NCBI RefSeq assembly: GCF_964355755.1 | Contig: NC_092678.1 | Location: 10,080,922 to 10,144,921 of the forward strand | Direction: 5' to 3' | Length of the DNA: 64,000 nt | From: Antedon mediterranea | Lineage: Eukaryota; Echinodermata; Crinoidea; Comatulida; Antedonidae | Shown here: one piece after another, positions 22,842 to 35,500 of the stretch | Position numbering within the stretch: position 1 is the first letter of the stretch | How the letters are laid out: each line of letters starts with the position of its first letter | Notes under the pieces: generated by a model | What the model was told of the DNA's origin: nothing | What the model saw: the letters and a program-made list of their open reading frames with translations, nothing else | Database searches by the model: none | Made by a program: the position numbers and the translations under genes

Positions 22842-25800
22842 CTATTCTGTACACTTTGATGTTTTGTGTGAAAAAGTTTTGTCGAAATGCTCAAAATGGT
22901 TTAAAACGTTTTTAAAACGATATTAAGTTATTTTGTGCTCTTTGATGTTTTTGTGTAACCAAGTTTCATCGAAATGAACAAAATGGTCTAAAACGTCTCC
23001 AAATGCGATTTGAAGCTTTTCCAAGCACTTTGCTGTTTTTATGTTAACAAGTTTTTTCGAAAATCACAAAATGGTGTAAAACGTCTCAAAATGCGATTTG
23101 AAGGTATTCTGAGCACTTTGGTGTTTTTGTGTGAAAAGTTTTAACGAAATGCTCAAAATGGTCTAAAACGTCTCCAAATGCGATTTGAAGCTCTTCTGTA
23201 CACTTTGATGTTTTGTGTGAAAAAGTTTTCTCGAAATGCTCAAAATGGTCTAAAACGTTTTCCAATACCATATTAAGCTATTTTGTGCAATTTGATGTTT
23301 TTATGTAACCAAGTTTTTTGAAATGCGATTTGAAGATATTCTGAGCACTTTGGTGTTTTTATGTTAAAAAGTTTTTTCGAAAATCACAAAATGGTCTAAA
23401 ACGTCTCCAAATGCGAGTTGAAGCTATGCTGTACACTTTGATGTTTTGTGTGAAAAAGTTTTGTCGAAATGCTCAAAATGGTCTAAAACGTTTTTAAAAC
23501 GATATTAAGCTATTTTGTGCTCTTTGATGTTTTTGTGTAACCAAGTTTTTTCGAAAATCACAAAATGGTCTAAAACGTCTCCAAATGCGATTTGAAGCTT
23601 TTCTAAGCACTTTGGTGTTTTTATGTTAACAAGTTTTTTCGCAAATCACAAAATGGTCAAAAACGTTTCCAAATGCGATTTGAAGCTCTTCTGTACACTT
23701 TGATGTTTTGTGTGAAAAATTTTTTTCGAAATGCTCAAAATGGTCTAAAACGTTTTTAAATACGATATTAAGCTGTTTTGTGCACTTTGATGGTTTGTGT
23801 GAAAAGTTTTAACGAAATGCTCAAAATGGTCAAAAACGGTTTCTAATGTGATTTTAAGCACTTTGATGTTTTTGTGTAACCAAGTTTTTTCGAAAATCAC
23901 AAATTGGTCTAAAACGTCTCCAAATGCGATTTGAAGCTTTTCTAAACACTTTGGTGCTTTTATGTTAACAAGTTTTTTCGAAAATCACAAAATGGTCTAA
24001 AACGTCTCCAAATGCGATTTGAAGCTTTTCTAAACACTTTGGTGTTTTTATGTTAACAAGTTTTTTCGAAAATCACAAAATGGTCTAAAACGTCTTCAAA
24101 TGCGATTTGAAGATATTCTGAGCACTTTGGTGTTTTTCTGTTAAAAAGTTTTTTCGAAAATCACAAAATGGTCTAAAACGTCTCCAAATGCGATTTGAAG
24201 CTCTTCTGTACACTTTGATGTTTTGTGTGAAAAAGTTTTCTCGAAATGCTCAAAATGGTCTAAAACGTTTTCCAATACCATATTAAGCTATTTTGTGCAA
24301 TTTGATGTTTTTATGTAACCAAGTTTTTTGAAATGCGATTTGAAGATATTCTGAGCACTTTGGTGTTTTTATGTTAAAAAGTTTTTTCGAAAATCACAAA
24401 ATGGTCTAAAACGTCTCCAAATGCGATTTGAAGATATTCTGAGCACTTTGGTGTTTTTATGTTAAAAAGTTTTTTCGAAAATCACAAAATGGTCTAAAAC
24501 GTCTCCAAATGCGATTTGAAGCTATTCTGTACACTTTGATGTTTTGTGTGAAAAAGTTTTGTCGAAATGCTCAAAATGGTCTAAAACGTTTTTAAAACGA
24601 TATTAAGCTATTTTGTGCTCTTTGATGTTTTTGTGTAACCAAGTTTTTTCGAAAATCACAAAATGGTCTAAAACGTCTCCAAATGCGATTTGAAGCTTTT
24701 CTAAGCACTTTGGTGTTTTTATGTTAACAAGTTTTTTCGAAAATCACAAAATGGTCTAAAACGTCTCAAAATGCGATTTGAAGGTATTCTGAGCACTTTG
24801 GTGTTTTTGTGTGAAAAGTTTTAACGAAATGCTCAAAATGGTCTAAAACGGTTTCTAATGTGATTTTAAGCACTTTGATGTTTTTGTGTAACCAAGTTTT
24901 TTCGAAAATCACAAAATGGTCTAAAACGTCTCCAAATGCGATTTGAAGCTATTCTGTACACTTTGATGTTTTGTGTGAAAAAAGTTTTGTCGAAATGCTC
25001 AAAATGGTCTAAAACGTTTTTAAAACGATATTGAGCTATTTTGTGCTCTTTGATGTTTTTGTGTAACCAAGTTTTATCGAAATGAACAAAATGGTCTAAA
25101 ACGTCTCCAAATGCGATTTGAAGCTTTTCCAAGCACTTTGCTGTTTTTATATTAAGTTTTTTCGAAAATCACAAAATGGTCTAAAACGTCTCTAAATGCG
25201 ATTTGAAGGTATTCTGAGCAATTTGGTGTTTTTGTGTGAAAAGTTTTAACGAAATGCTCAAAATTGTCTAAAACGGTTTCTAATGTGATTTTAAGCACTT
25301 TGATGTTTTTGTAAAACCAAGTTTCATCGAAATGCGATTTGAAGCTTTTCCAAGCACTTTGCTGTTTTTATGTTAACAAGCTTTTTCGAAAATCACAAAA
25401 TGGTCTAAAACGTCTCCAAATGCGATTTGAAGATATTCTGAGCACTTTGGTGTTTTTATGTTAAAAAGTTTTTTCGAAAATCACAAAATGGTCTAAAACG
25501 TCTCCAAATGCGATTTGAAGATATTCTAAGCACTTTGGTGTTTTTATGTTAACAAGTTTTTTCGAAAATCACAAAATGGTCTAAAACGTCTCCAAATGCG
25601 ATTTGAAGATATTCTGAGCACTTTGGTGTTTTTCTGTTAAAAAGTATTTTCGAAAATCACAAAATGGTCCAAAACGTCTCCAAATGCAATTTGAAGCTAT
25701 TCTGTACACTTTGATGTTTTGTGTGAAAAAGTTTTGTCAAAATGCTCAAAATGGTCTAAAACGTTTTTAAAACGATATTAAGCTATTTTGTGCTCTTTGA

Positions 25801-27163
25801 TGTTTTTGTATAACCAAGTTTTTTCGAAAATCACAAAATGGTCTACAACGTCTCCAAATGCGATTTGAAGCTTTTCTAAACACTTTGGTGTTTTTATGTT
25901 AACAAGTTTTTTCGAAAATCACAAAATGGTCTAAAACGTCTCCAAATCCGATTTGAAGCTATTCTGTACACTTTGATGTTTTGTGTGAAAAAGTTTTGTC
26001 GAAATGCTCAAAATGGTCCAAAACGTTTTTAAAACGATATTAAGCTATTTTGTGCTCTTTGATGTTTTTGTGTAACCAAGTTTCATCGATATGAACAAAA
26101 TGGTCTAAAACGTCTCAAAATGCGATTTGAAGGTATTCTGAGCACTTTGGTGTTTTTGGGTGAAAAGTTTTAACGAAATGCTCAAAATGGTCTAAAACGG
26201 TTTCTAATGTGATTTTAAGCACTTTGAAGTATTTGTAAAAACAAGTTTCATCGAAATGCACAAAATAGTCTAAAACGTCTCCAAATGCGATTTGAAGCTT
26301 TTCTAAGCACTTTGGTGTTTTTATGTTAACAAGTTTTTTCGAAAATCACAAAATGGTCTAAAACGTCTCCAAATGCGATTTGAAGATATTCTGAGCACTT
26401 TGGTGTTTTTATGTTAAAAAGTATTTTCGAAAATCACAAAATGGTCTAAAACGTCTCCAAATGCGATTTGAAACTCTTCTGTACACTTTGATGTTTTGTG
26501 TGAAAAAGTTAAGTCGAAATGCTCAAAATGGTCTAAAACGTTTTTAAAACGATATTAAGCTATTTTGTGCTCTTTGATGTTTTTGTGTAACCAAGTTTCA
26601 TCGAAAATCACAAAATGGTCTAAAACGTCTCCAAATGCGATTTGAAGCTTTTCCAAGCACTTTGCTGTTTTTATGTTAACAAGTTTTTTCGAAAATCACA
26701 AAATGGTCTAAAACGTCTCAAAATACGATATTAAGCTGTTTTGTGCACTTTGATGATTTGTGTGAAAAGTTTTAACGAAATGCTCAAAATGGTCTAAAAC
26801 GGTTTCTAATGTGATTTTAAGCACTTTGATGTTTTTATGTAGCCAAGTTTTTTCGAAAATCACAAAATGGTCAAAAACGTCTCCAAATGCGATTTGAAGC
26901 TTTTCTAAGCACTTTGGTGTTTTTATGTTAACAAGTTTTTTCGAAAATCACAAAATGGTCTAAAACGTCTCCAAATGCAATTTGAAGCTATTCTGTACAC
27001 TTTGATGTTTTGTGTGAAAAAGTTTTGTCAAAATGCTCAAAATGGTCTAAAACGTTTTTAAAACGATATTAAGCTATTTTGTGCTCTTTGATGTTTTTGT
27101 ATAACCAAGTTTTTTCGAAAATCACAAAATGGTCTAAAACGTCTCCAAATGCGATTTGAAGCT
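22842..27163 (+). repeat. Satellite block, patchwork related to 2.0-4.7 kb and 13.6-15.8 kb
   Basis: 22,842 onward aligns to 2,014 onward (offset 20,828), then a short piece to about 3,510 (offset 19,642), then about 23,640-25,330 to 2,990-4,680 (offset 20,652), and 25,380-26,500 to 14,580-15,700 (offset 10,808). Markers include GGTCCAAAACG (near 25,668 and 26,015) and GGTCTACAACG (near 25,842). 26,701-26,760 is an E/D hybrid. No gene is seen. Confidence 0.8.
25265..25401 (+). repeat. Fused short F-A dimer, same 29 bp deletion in a second context
   Basis: An F monomer ending TTTCATCGAAATGCGATTTG enters an A monomer without the usual 29 bases between the two AAATGC copies, giving 137 bp (78 + 88 - 29). 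The intact version of this pair is at about 4,611-4,760. Copies of the fused form are near 30,255, 56,185 and 63,585, all in blocks derived from this one. Confidence 0.88.
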
Positions 27164-29106
27164 TTTCCAAGCACTTTGCTGTTTTTATGTTAACAAGTTT
27201 TTTCGAAAATCACAAAATGGTCTAAAACGTCTCAAAATGCGATTTGAAGGTATTCTGAGCACTTTGGTGTTTTTGTGTGAAAAGTTTTAACGAAATGCTC
27301 AAAATTGTCTAAAACGGTTTCTAATGTGATTTTAAGCACTTTGATGTTTTTGTAAAACCAAGTTTCATCGAAATGAACAAAATGGTCTAAAATGTCTCCA
27401 AATGCGATTTGAAGCTTTTCCAAGCACTTTGCTGTTTTTATGTTAACAAGCTTTTTCGAAATTCACAAAATGGTCTAAAACGTCTCCAAATGCGATTTGA
27501 AGATATTCTGAGCACTTTGGTGTTTTTATGTTAAAAAGTTTTTTCGAAAATCACAAAATGGTCTAAAACGTCTCCAAATGCGATTTGAAGATATTCTGAG
27601 CACTTTGGTGTTTTTATGTTAAAAAGTTTTTTCGAAAATCACAAAATGGTCTAAAACGTCTCCAAATGCGATTTGAAGCTATTCTGTACACTTTGATGTT
27701 TTGTGTGAAAAAGTTTTGTCGAAATGCTCAAAATGGTTTAAAACGTTTTTAAAACGATATTAAGTTATTTTGTGCTCTTTGATGTTTTTGTGTAACCAAG
27801 TTTCATCGAAATGAACAAAATGGTCTAAAACGTCTCCAAATGCGATTTGAAGCTTTTCCAAGCACTTTGCTGTTTTTATGTTAACAAGTTTTTTCGAAAA
27901 TCACAAAATGGTGTAAAACGTCTCAAAATGCGATTTGAAGGTATTCTGAGCACTTTGGTGTTTTTGTGTGAAAAGTTTTAACGAAATGCTCAAAATGGTC
28001 TAAAACGGTTCTAATGTGATTTTAAGCTATTCTAGACACTTTGATGTTTTGTGTGAAAAAGTTTTCTCGAAATGCTCAAAATGGTCTAAAACGTTTTCCA
28101 ATACCATATTAAGCTATTTTGTGCAATTTGATGTTTTTGTGTAACCAAGTTTTTTGAAATGCGATTTGAAGATATTCTGAGGACTCTGGTGTTTTTATGT
28201 TAAAAAGTTTTTTCGAAAATCACAAAATGGTCTAAAACGTCTCCAAATGCGATTTGAAGATATTCTGAGCACTTTGGTGTTTTTATGTTAAAAAGTTTTT
28301 TCGAAAATCACAAAATGGTCTAAAACGTCTCCAAATGCGATTTGAAGCTATTCTGTACACTTTGATGTTTTGTGTGAAAAAGTTTTGTCGAAATGCTCAA
28401 AATGGTCTAAAACGTTTTTAAAACGATATTAAGCTATTTTGTGCTCTTTGATGTTTTTGTGTAACCAAGTTTTTTCGAAAATCACAAAATGGTCTAAAAC
28501 GTCTCCAAATGCGATTTGAAGCTTTTCTAAGCACTTTGGTGTTTTTATGTTAACAAGTTTTTTCGCAAATCACAAAATGGTCTAAAACGTCTCCAAATGC
28601 GATTTGAAGATATTCTGAGCACATTGGTGTTTTTATGTTAAAAAAGTTTTTTCGAAAATCACAAAATGGTCTAAAACGTTTCCAAATGCGATTTGAAGCT
28701 CTTCTGTACACTTTGATGTTTTGTGTGAAAAAGTTTTTTCGAAATGCTCAAAATGGTCTAAAACGTTTTTAAATACGATATTAAGCTGTTTTGTGCACTT
28801 TGATGGTTTGTGTGAAAAGTTTTAACGAAATGCTCAAAATGGTCAAAAACGGTTTCTAATGTGATTTTAAGCACTTTGATGTTTTTGTGTAACCAAGTTT
28901 TTTCGAAAATCACAAATTGGTCTAAAACGTCTCCAAATGCGATTTGAAGCTTTTCTAAACACTTTGGTGCTTTTATGTTAACAAGTTTTTTCGAAAATCA
29001 CAAAATGGTCTAAAACGTCTCCAAATGCGATTTGAAGCTTTTCTAAACACTTTGGTGTTTTTATGTTAACAAGTTTTTTCGAAAATCACAAAATGGTCTA
29101 AAACGT
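27164..29106 (+). repeat. Copy of 1,499-3,441
   Basis: Aligns at offset 25,665, with shared rare markers GGTTTAAAACG with ATTAAGTTATTTTG, GGTGTAAAACG, TTCTAGACAC, GAGGACTCTGG and TTTTTTCGCAAATC. Differences seen include AAATTCAC at about 27,460 and GCGATTTG where 2,671 has GCGAGTTG. The match stops at 29,107 (T for C). Confidence 0.88.
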
Positions 29107-29183
29107 TTCCAAATGCGATTTGAAGCTATTCTGTACACTTTGATGTTTTGTGTGAAAAAGTTTTCTCGAAATGCTCAAAATGG
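29097..29183 (+). repeat. Chimeric monomer at a block junction
   Basis: This monomer begins as the copy of 3,432 (offset 25,665) and ends as the copy of 24,250 (offset 4,925). Bases 29,107-29,128 (GTTTCC and GCTATT) match neither source exactly. Relative to 3,430-3,600, one 88 bp monomer has been lost, which fits an unequal exchange between two misaligned monomers. Confidence 0.75.
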
Positions 29184-32100
29184 TCTAAAACGTTTTCCAA
29201 TACCATATTAAGCTATTTTGTGCAATTTGATGTTTTTATGTAACCAAGTTTTTTGAAATGCGATTTGAAGATATTCTGAGCACTTTGGTGTTTTTATGTT
29301 AAAAAGTTTTTTCGAAAATCACAAAATGGTCTAAAACGTCTCCAAATGCGATTTGAAGATATTCTGAGCACTTTGGTGTTTTTATGTTAAAAAGTTTTTT
29401 CGAAAATCACAAAATGGTCTAAAACGTCTCCAAATGCGATTTGAAGCTATTCTGTACACTTTGATGTTTTGTGTGAAAAAGTTTTGTCGAAATGCTCAAA
29501 ATGGTCTAAAACGTTTTTAAAACGATATTAAGCTATTTTGTGCTCTTTGATGTTTTTGTGTAACCAAGTTTTTTCGAAAATCACAAAATGGTCTAAAACG
29601 TCTCCAAATGCGATTTGAAGCTTTTCTAAGCACTTTGGTGTTTTTATGTTAACAAGTTTTTTCGAAAATCACAAAATGGTCTAAAACGTCTCAAAATGCG
29701 ATTTGAAGGTATTCTGAGCACTTTGGTGTTTTTGTGTGAAAAGTTTTAACGAAATGCTCAAAATGGTCTAAAACGGTTTCTAATGTGATTTTAAGCACTT
29801 TGATGTTTTTGTGTAACCAAGTTTTTTCGAAAATCACAAAATGGTCTAAAACGTCTCCAAATGCGATTTGAAGCTATTCTGTACACTTTGATGTTTTGTG
29901 TGAAAAAAGTTTTGTCGAAATGCTCAAAATGGTCTAAAACGTTTTTAAAACGATATTGAGCTATTTTGTGCTCTTTGATGTTTTTGTGTAACCAAGTTTT
30001 ATCGAAATGAACAAAATGGTCTAAAACGTCTCCAAATGCGATTTGAAGCTTTTCCAAGCACTTTGCTGTTTTTATATTAAGTTTTTTCGAAAATCACAAA
30101 ATGGTCTAAAACGTCTCTAAATGCGATTTGAAGGTATTCTGAGCAATTTGGTGTTTTTGTGTGAAAAGTTTTAACGAAATGCTCAAAATTGTCTAAAACG
30201 GTTTCTAATGTGATTTTAAGCACTTTGATGTTTTTGTAAAACCAAGTTTCATCGAAATGCGATTTGAAGCTTTTCCAAGCACTTTGCTGTTTTTATGTTA
30301 ACAAGCTTTTTCGAAAATCACAAAATGGTCTAAAACGTCTCCAAATGCGATTTGAAGATATTCTGAGCACTTTGGTGTTTTTATGTTAAAAAGTTTTTTC
30401 GAAAATCACAAAATGGTCTAAAACGTCTCCAAATGCGATTTGAAGATATTCTAAGCACTTTGGTGTTTTTATGTTAACAAGTTTTTTCGAAAATCACAAA
30501 ATGGTCTAAAACGTCTCCAAATGCGATTTGAAGATATTCTGAGCACTTTGGTGTTTTTCTGTTAAAAAGTATTTTCGAAAATCACAAAATGGTCCAAAAC
30601 GTCTCCAAATGCAATTTGAAGCTATTCTGTACACTTTGATGTTTTGTGTGAAAAAGTTTTGTCAAAATGCTCAAAATGGTCTAAAACGTTTTTAAAACGA
30701 TATTAAGCTATTTTGTGCTCTTTGATGTTTTTGTATAACCAAGTTTTTTCGAAAATCACAAAATGGTCTACAACGTCTCCAAATGCGATTTGAAGCTTTT
30801 CTAAACACTTTGGTGTTTTTATGTTAACAAGTTTTTTCGAAAATCACAAAATGGTCTAAAACGTCTCCAAATCCGATTTGAAGCTATTCTGTACACTTTG
30901 ATGTTTTGTGTGAAAAAGTTTTGTCGAAATGCTCAAAATGGTCCAAAACGTTTTTAAAACGATATTAAGCTATTTTGTGCTCTTTGATGTTTTTGTGTAA
31001 CCAAGTTTCATCGATATGAACAAAATGGTCTAAAACGTCTCAAAATGCGATTTGAAGGTATTCTGAGCACTTTGGTGTTTTTGGGTGAAAAGTTTTAACG
31101 AAATGCTCAAAATGGTCTAAAACGGTTTCTAATGTGATTTTAAGCACTTTGAAGTATTTGTAAAAACAAGTTTCATCGAAATGCACAAAATAGTCTAAAA
31201 CGTCTCCAAATGCGATTTGAAGCTTTTCTAAGCACTTTGGTGTTTTTATGTTAACAAGTTTTTTCGAAAATCACAAAATGGTCTAAAACGTCTCCAAATG
31301 CGATTTGAAGATATTCTGAGCACTTTGGTGTTTTTATGTTAAAAAGTATTTTCGAAAATCACAAAATGGTCTAAAACGTCTCCAAATGCGATTTGAAACT
31401 CTTCTGTACACTTTGATGTTTTGTGTGAAAAAGTTAAGTCGAAATGCTCAAAATGGTCTAAAACGTTTTTAAAACGATATTAAGCTATTTTGTGCTCTTT
31501 GATGTTTTTGTGTAACCAAGTTTCATCGAAAATCACAAAATGGTCTAAAACGTCTCCAAATGCGATTTGAAGCTTTTCCAAGCACTTTGCTGTTTTTATG
31601 TTAACAAGTTTTTTCGAAAATCACAAAATGGTCTAAAACGTCTCAAAATACGATATTAAGCTGTTTTGTGCACTTTGATGATTTGTGTGAAAAGTTTTAA
31701 CGAAATGCTCAAAATGGTCTAAAACGGTTTCTAATGTGATTTTAAGCACTTTGATGTTTTTATGTAGCCAAGTTTTTTCGAAAATCACAAAATGGTCAAA
31801 AACGTCTCCAAATGCGATTTGAAGCTTTTCTAAGCACTTTGGTGTTTTTATGTTAACAAGTTTTTTCGAAAATCACAAAATGGTCTAAAACGTCTCCAAA
31901 TGCAATTTGAAGCTATTCTGTACACTTTGATGTTTTGTGTGAAAAAGTTTTGTCAAAATGCTCAAAATGGTCTAAAACGTTTTTAAAACGATATTAAGCT
32001 ATTTTGTGCTCTTTGATGTTTTTGTATAACCAAGTTTTTTCGAAAATCACAAAATGGTCTAAAACGTCTCCAAATGCGATTTGAAGCTTTTCCAAGCACT

Positions 32101-32515
32101 TTGCAGTTTTTATGTTAACAAGTTTTTTCGAAAATCACAAAATGGTCTAAAACGTCTCAAAATGCGATTTGAAGGTATTCTGAGCACTTTGGTGTTTTTG
32201 TGTGAAAAGTTTTAACGAAATGCTCAAAATTGTCTAAAACGGTTTCTAATGTGATTTTAAGCACTTTGATGTTTTTGTAAAACCAAGTTTCATCGAAATG
32301 AACAAAATGGTCTAAAATGTCTCCAAATGCGATTTGAAGCTTTTCCAAGCACTTTGCTGTTTTTATGTTAACAAGCTTTTTCGAAAATCACAAAATGGTC
32401 TAAAACGTCTCCAAATGCGATTTGAAGATATTCTGAGCACTTTGGTGTTTTTATGTTAAAAAGTTTTTTCGAAAATCACAAAATGGTCTAAAACGTCTCC
32501 AAATGCGATTTGAAG
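29129..32515 (+). repeat. Copy of 24,204-27,590 (4,925 bp displacement)
   Basis: Direct copy at offset 4,925, making 24.2-32.5 kb a tandem pair of which the second copy is cut at 32,515. Rare markers GGTCCAAAACG, GGTCTACAACG, CAAATCCGATTTG, GTTAAGTCG and TTTTATGTAGCC are kept. Single-base differences seen: TTTGCAGTTTTTATG near 32,102 (TTTGCTG in the source) and CGAAAATCAC near 32,380 (CGAAATTCAC in the source). Confidence 0.9.
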
Positions 32516-35500
32516 CTTTTCTAAGCACTTTGGTGTTTTTATGTTAACAAGTTTTTTCGCAAATCACAAAATGGTCTAAAACGTCTCCAAATGCGATTTG
32601 AAGATATTCTGAGCACATTGGTGTTTTTATGTTAAAAAAGTTTTTTCGAAAATCACAAAATGGTCTAAAACGTTTCCAAATGCGATTTGAAGCTCTTCTG
32701 TACACTTTGATGTTTTGTGTGAAAAAGTTTTTTCGAAATGCTCAAAATGGTCTAAAACGTTTTTAAATACGATATTAAGCTGTTTTGTGCACTTTGATGG
32801 TTTGTGTGAAAAGTTTTAACGAAATGCTCAAAATGGTCAAAAACGGTTTCTAATGTGATTTTAAGCACTTTGATGTTTTTGTGTAACCAAGTTTTTTCGA
32901 AAATCACAAATTGGTCTAAAACGTCTCCAAATGCGATTTGAAGCTTTTCTAAACACTTTGGTGCTTTTATGTTAACAAGTTTTTTCGAAAATCACAAAAT
33001 GGTCTAAAACGTCTCCAAATGCGATTTGAAGCTTTTCTAAACACTTTGGTGTTTTTATGTTAACAAGTTTTTTCGAAAATCACAAAATGGTCTAAAACGT
33101 CTTCAAATGCGATTTGAAGATATTCTGAGCACTTTGGTGTTTTTCTGTTAAAAAGTTTTTTCGAAAATCACAAAATGGTCTAAAACGTCTCCAAATGCGA
33201 TTTGAAGCTCTTCTGTACACTTTGATGTTTTGTGTGAAAAAGTTTTCTCGAAATGCTCAAAATGGTCTAAAACGTTTTCCAATACCATATTTAGCTATTT
33301 TGTGCAATTTGATGTTTTTATGTAACCAAGTTTTTTGAAATGCGATTTGAAGATATTCTGAGCACTTTGGTGTTTTTATGTTAAAAAGTTTTTTCGAAAA
33401 TCACAAAATGGTCTAAAACGTCTCCAAATGCGATTTGAAGATATTCTGAGCACTTTGGTGTTTTTATGTTAAAAAGTTTTTTCGAAAATCACAAAATGGT
33501 CTAAAACGTCTCCAAATGCGATTTGAAGCTATTCTGTACACTTTGATGTTTTGTGTGAAAAAGTTTTGTCGAAATGCTCAAAATGGTCTAAAACGTTTTT
33601 AAAACGATATTAAGCTATTTTGTGCTCTTTGATGTTTTTGTGTAACCAAGTTTTTTCGAAAATCACAAAATGGTCTAAAACGTCTCCAAATGCGATTTGA
33701 AGCTTTTCTAAGCACTTTGGTGTTTTTATGTTAACAAGTTTTTTCGAAAATCACAAAATGGTCTAAAACGTCTCAAAATGCGATTTGAAGGTATTCTGAG
33801 CACTTTGGTGTTTTTGTGTGAAAAGTTTTAACGAAATGCTCAAAATGGTCTAAAACGGTTTCTAATGTGATTTTAAGCACTTTGATGTTTTTGTGTAACC
33901 AAGTTTTTTCGAAAATCACAAAATGGTCTAAAACGTCTCCAAATGCGATTTGAAGCTATTCTGTACACTTTGATGTTTTGTGTGAAAAAAGTTTTGTCGA
34001 AATGCTCAAAATGGTCTAAAACGTTTTTAAAACGATATTGAGCTATTTTGTGCTCTTTGATGTTTTTGTGTAACCAAGTTTTATCGAAATGAACAAAATG
34101 GTCTAAAACGTCTCCAAATGCGATTTGAAGCTTTTCCAAGCACTTTGCTGTTTTTATATTAAGTTTTTTCGAAAATCACAAAATGGTCTAAAACGTCTCT
34201 AAATGCGATTTGAAGGTATTCTGAGCAATTTGGTGTTTTTGTGTGAAAAGTTTTAACGAAATGCTCAAAATTGTCTAAAACGGTTTCTAATGTGATTTTA
34301 AGCACTTTGATGTTTTTGTAAAACCAAGTTTCATCGAAATGCACAAAATGGTCTAAAACGTCCCCAAATGCGATTTGAAGCTATTCTGTACACTTTGATG
34401 TTTTGTGTGAAAAAAGTTTTGTCGAAATGCTCAAAATGGTCTAAAACGTTTTTAAAACGATATTAAGCTATTTTGTGCTCTTTGATGTTTTTGTGTAACC
34501 AAGTTTTATCGAAATGAACAAAATGGTCTAAAACGTCTCCAAATGCGATTTGAAGCTTTTCCAAGCACTTTGCTGTTTTTATGTTAACAGGTTTTTTCGA
34601 AAATCACAAAATGGTCTAAAACGTCTCAAAATGCGATTTGAAGGTATTCTGAGCACTTTGGTGTTTTTGTGTGAAAAGTTTTAACGAAATGCTCAAAATT
34701 GTCTAAAACGGTTTCTAATGTGATTTTAAGCACTTTGATGTTTTTGTAAAACCAAGTTTCATCGAAATGCACAAAATGGTCTAAAATGTCTCCAAATGCG
34801 ATTTGAAGCTTTTCCAAGCACTTTGCTGTTTTTATGTTAACAAGCTTTTTCGAAAATCACAAAAGGGTCTAAAACGTCTCCAAATGTGATTTGAAGATAT
34901 TCTGAGCACTTTGGTATTTTTATGTTAAAAAGTTTTTTCGAAAATCACAAAATGGTCTAAAACGTCTCCAAATGCGATTTGAAGATATTCTGAGCACTTT
35001 GGTGTTTTTATGTTAAAAAGTTTTTTCGAAAATCACAAAATGGTCTAAAACGTCTCCAAATGCGATTTGAAGCTATTCTGTACACTTTGATGTTTTGTGT
35101 GAAAAAGTTTTGTCGAAATGCTCAAAATGGTTTAAAACGTTTTTAAAACGATATTAAGCTATTTTGTGCTCTTTGATGTTTTTGTATAACCAAGTTTCAT
35201 CGAAATGCACAAAATGGTCTAAAACGTCTCCAAATACGATTTGAAGCTTTTCCAAGCACTTTGCTGTTTTTATGTTAACAAGTTTTTTCGAAAATCACAA
35301 AATTGTCTAAAACGTCTCAAAATGCGATTTGAAGGTATTCTGAGCACTTTGGTGTTTTTGTGTGAAAAGTTTTAACGAAAAGCTCAAAATGGTCTAAAAC
35401 GGTTCTAATGTGATTTTAAGCACTTTGATGTTTTTGTACAACCAAGTTTCATCGAAATGCTCAAAATGGTCTAAAACGTTTTTAAAACGATATTAAGCTA

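Noticed and set aside
23086-23271. Minus-strand 61-residue frame starting with a true ATG (also at 53,939 and 61,339)
   Set aside because: The ATG comes from the CCAAT-ACCATATTAAG variant of a D monomer, and the rest is plain satellite. The frame is short and is not kept in other copies of the same monomers.
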